DNA of 64,000 bases from PFL42 sp963789825 (GTDB taxonomy: Bacteria > Chloroflexota > Anaerolineae > Anaerolineales > E44-bin32), in the NCBI GenBank assembly GCA_963789825.1, contig CAWBME010000006.1, positions 992,001 through 1,056,000 on the forward strand, read 5' to 3'. Under the pieces are notes generated by a model. The model did no database searches and was not told the origin of the DNA. It saw only the letters and a list, made by a program, of their open reading frames with translations. Of the stretch, positions 19,635 to 27,533 are shown in pieces; positions within the stretch are counted from its first letter, which is position 1; every line of letters begins with the position of its first letter. A program made the translations under genes and the position numbers.

Positions 19635-20549
19635 GTGGCCTGGCTGCGCATTGCGTTGGAAACCAGCGGTGAACTGGCCGAGGCCGTCGCCGATGTGCTG
19701 GCCCGCCACGTACCCGGCGGCGTGGCCGTCGAGGCGCCACACCCCGACCTTCCCCCGACAAGCGACCCGGCCGAAATCCGCATCACCGCCTACCTACCGG
19801 TCGACGAACACACCGCCGACCGGCGCCGGGCGATCGAAGAGGGGATTTGGCACCTGGCGCAGATTGCCCCGCTCCCCGCACCGCAGTTCACCCCGGTCGA
19901 GGCGCAGGATTGGGCGGAGACCTGGAAGCAGCACTACCAGCCGATCCCGATCGGCGAGCGCTTGGTGATCGTCCCCTCCTGGATCGATCTGCCGCCCTCC
20001 TCCCGCCTGCCGCTCGTGCTGGATCCGGGGATGGCGTTCGGCACTGGCACTCACCCCAGCACCCAACAGTGCCTGCTGGCGCTGGAGCGGCACCTGCGCC
20101 CGGCGGCGCGGGTGATCGACCTGGGCTGCGGGTCGGGGATCCTGGCCATTGCCGCCGCCCGGCTCGGCGCCGCCAGCGTGCTTGCCCTCGATATCGACCC
20201 GCTGGCGGTCGAAGCTACACAGGCGAACTGCAGGCGCAACTCCGTCACCGAGAGGGTCGAGGCCCAACTGGGTTCACTGGACGATCTGGATGCGCCGCGC
20301 TTGGCAACCTTTCGGCCGGCCGACCTGCTCCTCGCCAACATCCTCGCTCCGGTCCTGATCGACATGCTCTCTTCCGGCCTCGAGCGGCATGTTGCCCCAG
20401 GCGGGCTGGCTGTCCTGTCGGGGATTCTCGCCGACCAGTTGCCAGGGGTGTTGCTGCAGGCAGAGGCGGTCGGCCTACAGCCGGTCGAAGTACTGGAGGC
20501 CGAAGACTGGCGCACACCAATCCTGCGTAACACAACCGCTCCCAGCTGA
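19635..20549 (+). CDS. prmA: ribosomal protein L11 methyltransferase
   Basis: 304 residues, GTG start. The N-terminal substrate-recognition domain contains DWAETWKQHYQPIPIGERLVI. The SAM-binding domain has MAFGTGTHPSTQQCL, VIDLGCGSGILAIAAARLGA, LALDIDPLAVEATQANC and the NxxP-like DLLLANILAPVLI. PrmA trimethylates L11 and often ends dnaJ operons, as here. Its stop codon lies inside a strong hairpin. Confidence 0.96.
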   Translation: MAWLRIALETSGELAEAVADVLARHVPGGVAVEAPHPDLPPTSDPAEIRITAYLPVDEHTADRRRAIEEGIWHLAQIAPLPAPQFTPVEAQDWAETWKQHYQPIPIGERLVIVPSWIDLPPSSRLPLVLDPGMAFGTGTHPSTQQCLLALERHLRPAARVIDLGCGSGILAIAAARLGAASVLALDIDPLAVEATQANCRRNSVTERVEAQLGSLDDLDAPRLATFRPADLLLANILAPVLIDMLSSGLERHVAPGGLAVLSGILADQLPGVLLQAEAVGLQPVEVLEAEDWRTPILRNTTAPS

Positions 20550-20563
20550 ACAGCTGGGAGCGG
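20536..20563. terminator. bidirectional terminator-like hairpin between prmA and infA
   Basis: Perfect 13-bp inverted repeat CCGCTCCCAGCTG-aa-CAGCTGGGAGCGG between convergent genes, overlapping the prmA stop. No U-tract on either side, so termination efficiency is uncertain. Confidence 0.6.
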
Positions 20564-20589
20564 CGCGAAGTCGTCAGACCGCCTTGCGA

Positions 20590-20845
20590 CTACGGAGTCG
20601 TCTCGGCGGGTTCGGTGCCGCGCTGTCGGTAGCGATACGTGATGCGGCCACGCGTCAGGTCGTACGGCGAGAGCTCGAACTCGCACTCGATCGCCAAGCA
20701 GGATGCGGATGTAGTAGCGGCGCATCTTGCCGGAGAGGTACGCCAAGACCGTGTGGCCGTTGTCCAGCTCGACCCGGAATTGGGTCGATGGCAGGGCCTC
20801 GACGATCCGACCATCGACTTCGATCTTGTCCGTCTGCTTGGTCAT
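20590..20845 (-). CDS. infA: translation initiation factor IF-1 (one-base frameshift near 20677)
   Basis: About 84 residues, OB-fold. It reads MTKQTDKIEVDGRIVEALPSTQFRVELDNGHTVLAYLSGKMRRYYIRILLGDRVRVELSPYDLTRGRITYRYR after removal of one base near 20677 (gttcgagctc). IF-1 binds the ribosomal A site during initiation. ATG 20845 follows GAGGTG. The tail RQRGTEPAETTP extends past the usual end by about a dozen residues. An essential gene broken by one base argues for sequence error. Confidence 0.95.
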
Positions 20846-20914
20846 GCGCACCTCAGTCGACGGCTCCGTCGCCTCCGACGCCCTTCATCTTCTTTGACGT
20901 CAACCCGTGCCGGT

Positions 20915-21124
20915 CTATGTCTCAGGCCGGCTTGCCGCAACCTTCCGCTGACGCCGCTTCAACCGTCGGATGGCCTTCTTGCGCTGGATTCGGCGCAGTT
21001 CGCTCTTGGACACGAACCAGCGTTTTCTGCGGACCGTACTCAGGATGCCGCTCTTGGCGACCTTCTTGCGAAAGCGCTTGAGCAGCATGTCCTGGGACTC
21101 ATTCGGACGCAGGACAACTGTCAT
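20915..21124 (-). CDS. rpsU: 30S ribosomal protein bS21
   Basis: 69 residues, very basic. It has VVLRPNESQDMLLKRFRKKVAKSGILSTVRRKRWFVSKSELRRIQRKKAIRR, the bS21 pattern. It lies 6 bases downstream of the S1 protein gene and upstream of infA on the same strand, a small translation cluster. Confidence 0.95.
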   Translation of the reverse strand: MTVVLRPNESQDMLLKRFRKKVAKSGILSTVRRKRWFVSKSELRRIQRKKAIRRLKRRQRKVAASRPET

Positions 21125-21130
21125 ACCATC

Positions 21131-22231
21131 TCACCTCCCTTCGGTTGAGGACTCGGCCCAGCCGGCCGGCTCCAACTCTCCGACCAGGGCCAGCTCCAAG
21201 TGCTCCGCCGGCGCGTCGAAGGTGACTACGCTTGTCTTGACCCGGGTGCCCACGGTCAGCATCCGTACGACCTCACTGAGCTGGAGCTTGCCCTCCACCC
21301 CATGCTCGGTATGCACGTGGACGGAGGTTCCGGTCGCCCGCACCACTTCGCCCGTCACCGTGCTGCCGACCTGGAGCGAGGTGGCTGCCTGCATCCAGGG
21401 GTTCGGCTGCAGGCGCTTGAGGCTCAGGCCGATCCGGTTCGCCTGCGGATCCACTCGGACCACCAGGGTTTCGACCTCCTGGCCGACCTGCAGCACCTCG
21501 CCCGGGTCTTCCACCCGACGCCAGGCAAGCTCGGAAATGTGAATCAGCCCGTCGGCGCCCCCGATGTCTACAAACGCCCCGAACTCGCGCAGGCTGGTCA
21601 CCACGCCCTTGCGGGTCTCGCCCTCGCGCAGGCTGGCCAGCACGTCGGCCTTGCGCTGCTGACGCCACTGGCGGATCGCCTTGCGCTCGGAAAGCACCAG
21701 GCGCTGCCGCTGCGGATCGACCTCGATCACCTTGAAGGGACGGGCCTGCCCGACCAGCCGGCGAAGTTGCTCCATGCGTGTCTCTTCATCCAGGCCGCGC
21801 GGCAAGTCAGCTAGATGCGATGCCGGGGCGAAGCCGCGGATCCGACCGAATGGAACAACCAACCCGCCGCGGTTGGCGGCGCAGGGAACGCCCTCAAAGA
21901 CCGCCTCGGTGTCCATCAGCTTCTGGGCAGCTTGCCAATCGTCGCTCTCGCGCGCCAGAGCCAAGGACACGACGAGATTGCCATCGGGATCGACCGGGTT
22001 GACGACCATCGCCTTGACCCGGCTGCCAATCTTGAGCGCAGGCTCCGTCGGGGGCAGGTTGTTAATGTCCTGGAGTGGGACAACCCCGTCCCACTTTAGA
22101 CCCAGATCGAGCACCAGTCCGTTGTGGTCCCTGCCGATGACGACGCCGTCGAGCACGTCTCCCCGGCGGGGCATGCTCACCTCTTCCGAGTGAGCAAGCA
22201 GGTATTCCATACTGTCAGAAGCATCGGCCAT
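21131..22231 (-). CDS. rpsA: ribosomal protein S1 family RNA-binding protein
   Basis: 366 residues with four S1 OB-fold repeats: about residues 20-90 (GDVLDGVVIGRDHNGLVLDLGLKWDGVVPL), 105-180 (more divergent, RGGLVVPFGRIRGFAPASHL), 205-275 (GVVTSLREFGAFVDIGGADGLIHISEL, the best match) and 290-355. The short four-repeat form is usual outside Proteobacteria. It binds mRNA leaders on the 30S subunit. A near-perfect promoter and a ~165-base leader precede it. Confidence 0.93.
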   Translation of the reverse strand: MADASDSMEYLLAHSEEVSMPRRGDVLDGVVIGRDHNGLVLDLGLKWDGVVPLQDINNLPPTEPALKIGSRVKAMVVNPVDPDGNLVVSLALARESDDWQAAQKLMDTEAVFEGVPCAANRGGLVVPFGRIRGFAPASHLADLPRGLDEETRMEQLRRLVGQARPFKVIEVDPQRQRLVLSERKAIRQWRQQRKADVLASLREGETRKGVVTSLREFGAFVDIGGADGLIHISELAWRRVEDPGEVLQVGQEVETLVVRVDPQANRIGLSLKRLQPNPWMQAATSLQVGSTVTGEVVRATGTSVHVHTEHGVEGKLQLSEVVRMLTVGTRVKTSVVTFDAPAEHLELALVGELEPAGWAESSTEGR

Positions 22232-22402
22232 CCAGGGCTCCCCCCAGGGGCAAACAAAAACGCCTGATCACGTGCGGTCACAGGATGACCAGGCCAATTG
22301 GAGCGGCACGATACCCAGCTCGTCGACCCTTTGTCTACCCCAGAGGCTCTCCTCTTACCCGTGCACCGCGCCGGAAAAGGGCCTTCCCCTGATCGCTTGA
22401 CC

Positions 22403-22431
22403 ATTATACCCACCCGATTCAGCCTTGTCAA
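22403..22431 (-). promoter_or_regulatory. consensus sigma70 promoter of rpsA
   Basis: Minus strand TTGACA (22426-22431), 17 bases, TATAAT (22403-22408), a full consensus match. The predicted start near 22396 leaves a leader of about 165 bases before the rpsA ATG at 22231. The leader holds a short repeat GGTCATCCTGTGACC and a U-rich GCGTTTTTGTTTGCC, candidates for post-transcriptional control. Confidence 0.85.
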
Positions 22432-22452
22432 ACACGGCCGAACTGCGGGCGG

Positions 22453-22966
22453 CTACGTCCCATGCGGCTCGTCGAGCGGCACCCGGTCAGTCCCATGGCG
22501 GATTTCCCAGGGATAGACAATGTGGGCATCCGTGACGGCGGAGTAGTAATCCGGCTGCGCCTGGGAGAACAGCGAGCGGTACGGGTTGAAATGCAGGACG
22601 CATGCGTAAGCATTGGCCCCTGCTGCGGAGACCCGGCTCTTGACGGCAGTGATGGTGCGGCCGGAACCCCAGACATCGTCCACCACCAGCACCCGGCGCC
22701 CGGCGACCTGCCCGTCCTCCGGGAACTGGATGAACCTCGGCCAGGCGAGCAGCTTGGCTCGCTCGCGCTCGGCCTCGTACGGGAAATCGACCGCGGCGAT
22801 CAGCATGTCATGGATCCCCAGCGCTTCGGCCAGGATCCCCCCTGGAACCACCCCTCCCCGGCTGATCATCAGCATGGCATCGAACTCGGTGCGGAATTGG
22901 GGGATCAGATGGTCGATCAGGCGGTCGACTTCTTGCCAGTTGAGCAGTTCGCGTCCGGGTATCCAT
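22453..22966 (-). CDS. purine/xanthine phosphoribosyltransferase-like protein, start region frameshifted
   Basis: PRTase type I fold transferring a base onto PRPP. The core shows DAMLMISRGGVVPGGILAEALG, the PRPP-binding loop VLVVDDVWGSGRTITAV and the C-terminal YYSAVTDAHIVYPWEI, resembling hypoxanthine/xanthine-guanine enzymes. The earliest in-frame ATG (22875) would delete the conserved N-terminal helix. That helix (ELLNWQEVDRLIDHLIPQF) is encoded upstream without an in-frame start. An ATG at 22964-22966 reaches it after one base is removed near 22953, giving MDTRT-ELLNW. Substrate specificity is inferred. Confidence 0.75.
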
Positions 22967-23023
22967 GCCTCACCGCCAGGGGAGAAGGGTCACCGGTGAT
23001 GATAGCACCGGCTTGGACGGACT

Positions 23024-24221
23024 TCAATCGCCGGGCGAGCCTGCGGCAGGCAACGGGCGAACGATCAGGGCGGTGGCTGCGCCCGACACACGCGTCAGGA
23101 TCACGGTCAGGGAGCGGTCGCCGCGGAGCTTCAGCTGGCGTCCGAGCGCCTCCGTATCGACCGGCGACCCGCGCTTCTTGAACACCGCCTCGCCAGCGCC
23201 CAGGGAATCCAACGCCGCCTGCAGACGCTTTCGCCCGAACGGCAACTGGTCGAGCACCTCATAGGCCCGCGCAAAGGGAGTGGCCACGAGATGGGGCGCG
23301 GTGAGATAGGCGATGGTCGGATCGAGCTGTGCGGCATCCAGGCGCTCGCCCAGATTGGCCACCAGCCCGGCGCGCAGCACAGCCGGGTCCGGCTCATACA
23401 GGAATGTCAGCGGGTGAGAGAGCCGCCTGGGCGGCTGAGGCGCCTCGGCCAGCGTGTGGCCGCCCGGAAGCAGCGTTGCCCGTACAGGACACGTCTGGAG
23501 CTCCCCGAACCACAGGGTCGCCTCCTTCAACTCCCCCTCGAGCGAGATGAACTCGGTCTCGCACGCGAACTGGGCCAGGGCCTGGCGCTCGATGGCTGGG
23601 CTGACCTTGACCGCCAGTCCCTCCAGCCGATCGATCCATTGCAGCAAGGAGGAGAGCGGCGGGTGGTACTGCTCCGGCTGCCGCAGGCGGCGGTGCCCTT
23701 CCCGACGGGAGGGATCGAAGAAGGCGGCAATCTCCGGCGTCAAAGGACCACGGTAGGCGCAGGACGTCCCCGACGAAGGCGTGGATGCGGCTGCCCCGGC
23801 CGAGGGCGGCAGCATTGGCACGGAGCAAGGCGACGCAAAGCGGGTCATGGTCGATGGCAACCACGGGATGACCCTCGGCGAGAGCCAGCGCGTCGCTGCC
23901 CAGGCCGCAGCATAGGTCGAAGACGCGACGCAAGCCCAAGAAGCGCCCGGCGCGATGGGCCGCAACCGCGGCAGGCGTGGCCTGCTCCAGACCCTGCCGA
24001 GTGAAGTACATCCGATGCGGCTGGTCGAACTTCTCCGCAGCGCGCTGCCGCAGCAGAGCCTGCTCCAGCGCCAGGCGTGCCAATCGCTCCGGGTAGACGC
24101 GCGACAGCCGTTGAGCCATGGCCAGGAAGGCGTCGGGCCTAGGTTGAAGGCGCATGGCCTCAGCCTGGCAGGCCAAGCCCTGCTCTGTCTGCAGCGCGGC
24201 TAGCGATGGCAGATCGAGCAT
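23024..24221 (-). CDS. class I SAM-dependent methyltransferase with THUMP-like C-terminal domain, frameshift near 23750
   Basis: About 398 residues. The N-terminal helices precede a Rossmann methyltransferase: VFDLCCGLGSDALALAEGHPVVAIDHDP (SAM site), ALGRGSRIHAFVGDVLRLP, then after the frame change AAFFDPSRREGHRRL (the DPxR catalytic-type motif). The C-terminal part (LTFLYEPDPAVLRAGLVANLG, FKKRGSPVDTEALGRQLKLRGDRSLTVILTRVSG) matches the THUMP-like domain seen in actinobacterial and chloroflexal proteins of this type. It probably modifies RNA; the substrate is unknown. Confidence 0.8.
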
Positions 24222-24304
24222 CGGGAACGAAGGATCACGGGACGCCGGCGCCGCCTCCCGGCTGCGGCCCGGGCCAGGCGGCTTCGGCGCCGGTCATCCG
24301 AGGT

Positions 24305-24478
24305 TCAGCTCAGCTCCCCAACCAGCTCCAGGAATTCGGTCCACTCTTCCTCGAAGAAATGCACCGTCACCGTGCCGAGCTCGAGATGGTAGGTCACCTC
24401 GCCATCAGGTTCGCCGGCCTTCCAGGCAACGAAGCTGGTGGTCTCGGCCAACGTCTCAGTCGGGATGTTGTCGCTCAT
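24305..24478 (-). CDS. small acidic protein, 57 residues, unknown function
   Basis: It starts MSDNIPTETLAETTSFVAWK and ends HFFEEEWTEFLELVGELS, with strongly acidic composition and predicted beta-hairpin plus helix. An AAGGAG ribosome site lies 6 bases before ATG 24478, which together with sensible composition supports a real gene. No transmembrane segment or metal motif. It lies upstream of the methyltransferase gene on the same strand (83-base gap). I do not recognise the family. Confidence 0.65.
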   Translation of the reverse strand: MSDNIPTETLAETTSFVAWKAGEPDGEVTYHLELGTVTVHFFEEEWTEFLELVGELS

Positions 24479-24540
24479 CGGATTCTCCTTGTGGGTCGGT
24501 TGTCAGGTCGGGCATGTTCGTGCCTAGTCGTCGAATTCGC

Positions 24541-24803
24541 CTAGCAGGCTGCTGAGAAGCACCGTGTGATCGTCCAACCCTCTCCCCTAGCCCATCCCCC
24601 TGCATGAGCCGACATCCGCGAGCTCACACGCGTCCCGCAGGGGAAGGGGGCGGATATTCGAGGTGGGTGGGGGGAGCGAGGCTCCCCCCACCCCACGGAT
24701 CTTGTTCCCCCTCTCCGCCACGGTTCATGGCGTACCCGTGCGCCGTCCGCGGAGAGGGGGTCAGGGGGTGAGGTAGAAAGCACGTCTTTCGGCAAGCTCC
24801 TAG
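24541..24803 (+). repeat. MITE-like dispersed repeat, copy A
   Basis: 263 bases, related (roughly 85-90% by eye) to the reverse complement of 35920-36179. Its ends form imperfect inverted repeats: CTAGCAGGCTGCTGAGAAGC at the left, and CTAGGAGCTTGCCGAAAGAC when the right end is reverse-complemented. Both termini start CTAG. The interior contains GC-rich self-complementary blocks (for example gggagcgaggctccccc). No reading frame of its own, so a non-autonomous element is likely. Confidence 0.75.
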
Positions 24804-25080
24804 GGCGGTCAGCACACCATGCGATGCGACCAGGCTCGCTCCGGCGTGAGCGCTGGAGTTGAGCGGCGCAAGCCGGTGGCGCCGCTCGTTCGTGTTCGGC
24901 TCGAAGCCGGGTGGTGCCCGCAGCGCCTCTCTTGCGCGCCACAAGCCCCCCTGCGTTCAGGCGTCCAGGATCGCCCCTGCCCTCTCCAGTACAGGTGAGC
25001 GGAGACAAGCGGATCGTCCGGCCGGTCGTCAGAGGCCGATGCCGCCGGCGGACGGCTTGGCGCAGCAAGGTCACCTGGGG
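24804..25080. other. intergenic stretch without recognisable genes
   Basis: Between repeat copy A and the permease gene. I see no credible reading frame, tRNA or promoter; composition is GC-rich like its surroundings. Confidence 0.5.
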
Positions 25081-26271
25081 TCAGCGATCGGGCTTCGGCG
25101 TCCGACGCCAGGGAAGCCGCGGCAGCGACGGTCGCGACCCGCCGATGACATCGATCGGCGGATCCCAGGGTGAGAGGTCGAATAGCTTGCGTAGGGCATA
25201 GCGGCCGAGCAGAATGAACGTCGCCATGGTCGGCGCCGAAAGCAACAGCCCAACAATCCCCAGCAGGCTGGCGCCGATGATGGCCGCGATCAGGATCACC
25301 GCCGGGTGCAGGCTGAGCGAGCTTCCCATGATGCGCGGCAGCAGGAAGTAGTCGATCGCCTGATCGAGGACAATCAGCGCCACGATCACCAGGGCGGCGT
25401 GTCCCAATGGAGACAGCCCGAGCGGGTGCTGGGGCTGCAGCAGGGCGACCAATCCGGTCACCACGCCGACCGAGAACGGGCCGACAATCGGGAGAAGCTT
25501 GGCCAGCCCCATCAATACCCCGAGGGCGACCGAGTAGCGCACCCCGAGCATACTCATCAGGATCATGGTGAGCAGGCCGGTAATCAGAACGATCAGGAAC
25601 TGCCCGCGCAGGAAGGCATGCCAGATGCGTCCCAACGCCTGCTGGATGCGGCGCACATCGGATTCGTAGCGTGGGATGGAGAAACCCGACCAGCGTTCCT
25701 GCAGCCGGGCCGAGTCCAACACGATGAAGTAGGCGATAGCCAGGACGAAAACGGCGTGCGCCAGTCCCTCGACCAGCCGCGCCGCAGCGAAGGTCAGCAG
25801 GCCGCTCACCTGCGTCAGCGCAGGCTGGATGATCCCCAGCGTCTGCTGGACGAAGGTCGCCGGGTCGAAGGCGACCAGATCGGTTTGCCAGGGGCCGACC
25901 ACCAGCACCAGGTTGTCCAGCCCGGCCAACCGATCCGGCAGACTGACCACAACCGATTCCAGCGCCAGCAGCAGAGCCTGCAGCTGCTCGAGCGCCGCCA
26001 GGCCGACCGCCGTGGCCAGCGTCAGCAGCACCAGCGCCAGGAAGGCGAAGGTCACATTGGTCGCCGCCATCCGCCCGAGACGCGCTCGCCGATGCAGGAG
26101 GTTCACCAGGGGAACCAGCAGGTACGACAGCAGCCCAGCAAGGATGAGCAATGGCAGGATGACGCGGAAGCGGATCAGCAGGGCCCCGACGAGGACCACG
26201 CCCAGCAACCCCGCCACCATCTTGGTCGCCGTCGGCCAGCGCGGCGAAGCGGCCCGATCGCCGTCGCTCAT
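25081..26271 (-). CDS. AI-2E family transporter-like membrane protein (second copy)
   Basis: 396 residues, PF01594-type permease with about eight transmembrane helices. Examples are LLGVVLVGALLIRFRVILPLLILAGLLSYLLVPL at the N-terminus, AVFVLAIAYFIVLDSARLQERW in the middle, then RRIQQALGRIWHAFLRGQFLIVLITGLLTMILMSMLG, GLAKLLPIVGPFSV and DQAIDYFLLPRIMGSSLSLHPAVILIAAIIGASLLGIVGLLLSAPTMATF, the family's C-terminal signature. Members exchange small signals or ions; the AI-2 role holds for only some. ATG 26271 reads in frame with the upstream copy here, but ATGA at the junction suggests two coupled genes. Confidence 0.85.
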   Translation of the reverse strand: MSDGDRAASPRWPTATKMVAGLLGVVLVGALLIRFRVILPLLILAGLLSYLLVPLVNLLHRRARLGRMAATNVTFAFLALVLLTLATAVGLAALEQLQALLLALESVVVSLPDRLAGLDNLVLVVGPWQTDLVAFDPATFVQQTLGIIQPALTQVSGLLTFAAARLVEGLAHAVFVLAIAYFIVLDSARLQERWSGFSIPRYESDVRRIQQALGRIWHAFLRGQFLIVLITGLLTMILMSMLGVRYSVALGVLMGLAKLLPIVGPFSVGVVTGLVALLQPQHPLGLSPLGHAALVIVALIVLDQAIDYFLLPRIMGSSLSLHPAVILIAAIIGASLLGIVGLLLSAPTMATFILLGRYALRKLFDLSPWDPPIDVIGGSRPSLPRLPWRRTPKPDR

Positions 26272-27485
26272 GCGGGCGAATTGCCCTTGCTTCGCGCGCA
26301 GCCTGCGCCGAAGCTGAGCCAGCACACGCTTGGGCCGCACCCGAGGCTCCATGGGCAACTCGGGCCAGCTATCAATGCCGACGGTCTTGTTGTACACGTA
26401 CCCGCCCCATAGGCGAAGCGTTGCCAGCGCCGGGGCGGCTACCAGCACCCCCACGATCCCAGCCAGGCTGGACCCGGCGATGACGGCGACCAGCACCAGT
26501 ATCGGGTGCAGGCGCAGCGAGACGCCGACGAACCTCGGCACCAGATAGTTGTTCTCCACCAGCTGGATCAGCATCATCACGCCGAGCACCAGCAGGGCGA
26601 AGGGCAGTGGATTCAATCCATGCCAGCTTCCGCCCTGGAAGAAGGCGACGATCACCGCCAGCGCCGTCGAGATGGCAGGGCCGAAGACCGGCACGAACTC
26701 GAGCACCCCGGCGATCAGCCCCAGGCCGAGCGAGAAGCGTACGCCGAGGAAGGTGAGCAGCACACGGCGACGACGACCCCGACGAACAGCGCCAGCACCA
26801 ACTGACCGCGCAGGAATGCACGCCAGATCAGTTCCGTCTCCCGAGTCAGTCGCTCGCCATCGGCACGGTAAGGCTCGGGCATCAGGCCGACCACCAACGA
26901 TCGACCATGCCGTAGTCGATCAGCAGGTAGAAGCCCAGGATGAAGATGACGAAGACCCTGCCGATGACCGAGGCCGTCGCAGCGACGGACGACCCCAGCG
27001 CCTGCCCGGTCTGGGACAGGATCGGCTGGATCGTCGAGGTGAGCGGGGTGATGAAGAACTCGAGGGTCTCTTGGGAGAAGGATGAATCCGAAGGGGCCGA
27101 CGTCGACGACCACCCCTTCCGCCTGGTCGAGCAGTTCAGGGATCCGGCCCGGGAGCGCCTGTAGATCTTCGTACCAGCCCGAGTCAACTGCTGGGAGATG
27201 GCCAATCCGAGGGCGGCGGCCAGTCCCGGCCGAGAGATGGACACGATGACCAGGTAGACGGTGAGCACCGCCAGCCAGCGCGGGAAGCGCAGGTGTCGCT
27301 GCAAGCCGGACGGCCAGCGGGTGCAGCACGTAGGCCAGCACCATGGCCGCCATCAGCGTCACCAGCGTCGAGCGCAGCGCGTAGGCCAGCAGACTTGCGG
27401 CCAGGATCAGCAGTACGGCCGATACCAGCCGGGTGGACGGCTGCCATGCAGGCGAGCTCGGACCCGGTGCTTGCTCGGCGGTCAA
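26268..27485 (-). CDS. AI-2E family transporter-like membrane protein (first copy), several frameshifts
   Basis: Pieces in three frames assemble one ~404-residue AI-2E permease: STRLVSAVLLILAASLLAYALRSTLVTLMAAMVLAYVLHPLAVRL; LAVLTVYLVIVSIS and VFVIFILGFYLLIDYG; RETELIWRAFLRGQLVLALFVGVVV; then LLTFLGVRFSLGLGLIAGVLEFVPVFGPAIS and ENNYLVPRFVGVSLRLHPILVLVAVIAGSSLAGIVGVLVAAP. Frame changes lie near 27300, 26900 and 26765. The tail continues in frame into the second copy. The designed end is probably TGA at 26268-26270 (ATGA overlap) with another indel hiding it; a true tandem fusion is the alternative. Confidence 0.75.
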
Positions 27486-27533
27486 GGTGCCCTGCTCGAC
27501 GGTGTGACTTCGGTCACGACGGCTCCTGCCACG

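Noticed and set aside
24541..24803. Repeat copy A considered as a CRISPR or coding insertion sequence
   Set aside because: No spaced direct repeats and no transposase frame; a two-copy inverted element with terminal repeats fits a MITE better.
25081..26763. Single tandem AI-2E fusion protein
   Set aside because: The in-frame join is interrupted by an ATGA typical of coupled genes, and this stretch has several indels; two genes are more likely, though fusion is not excluded.
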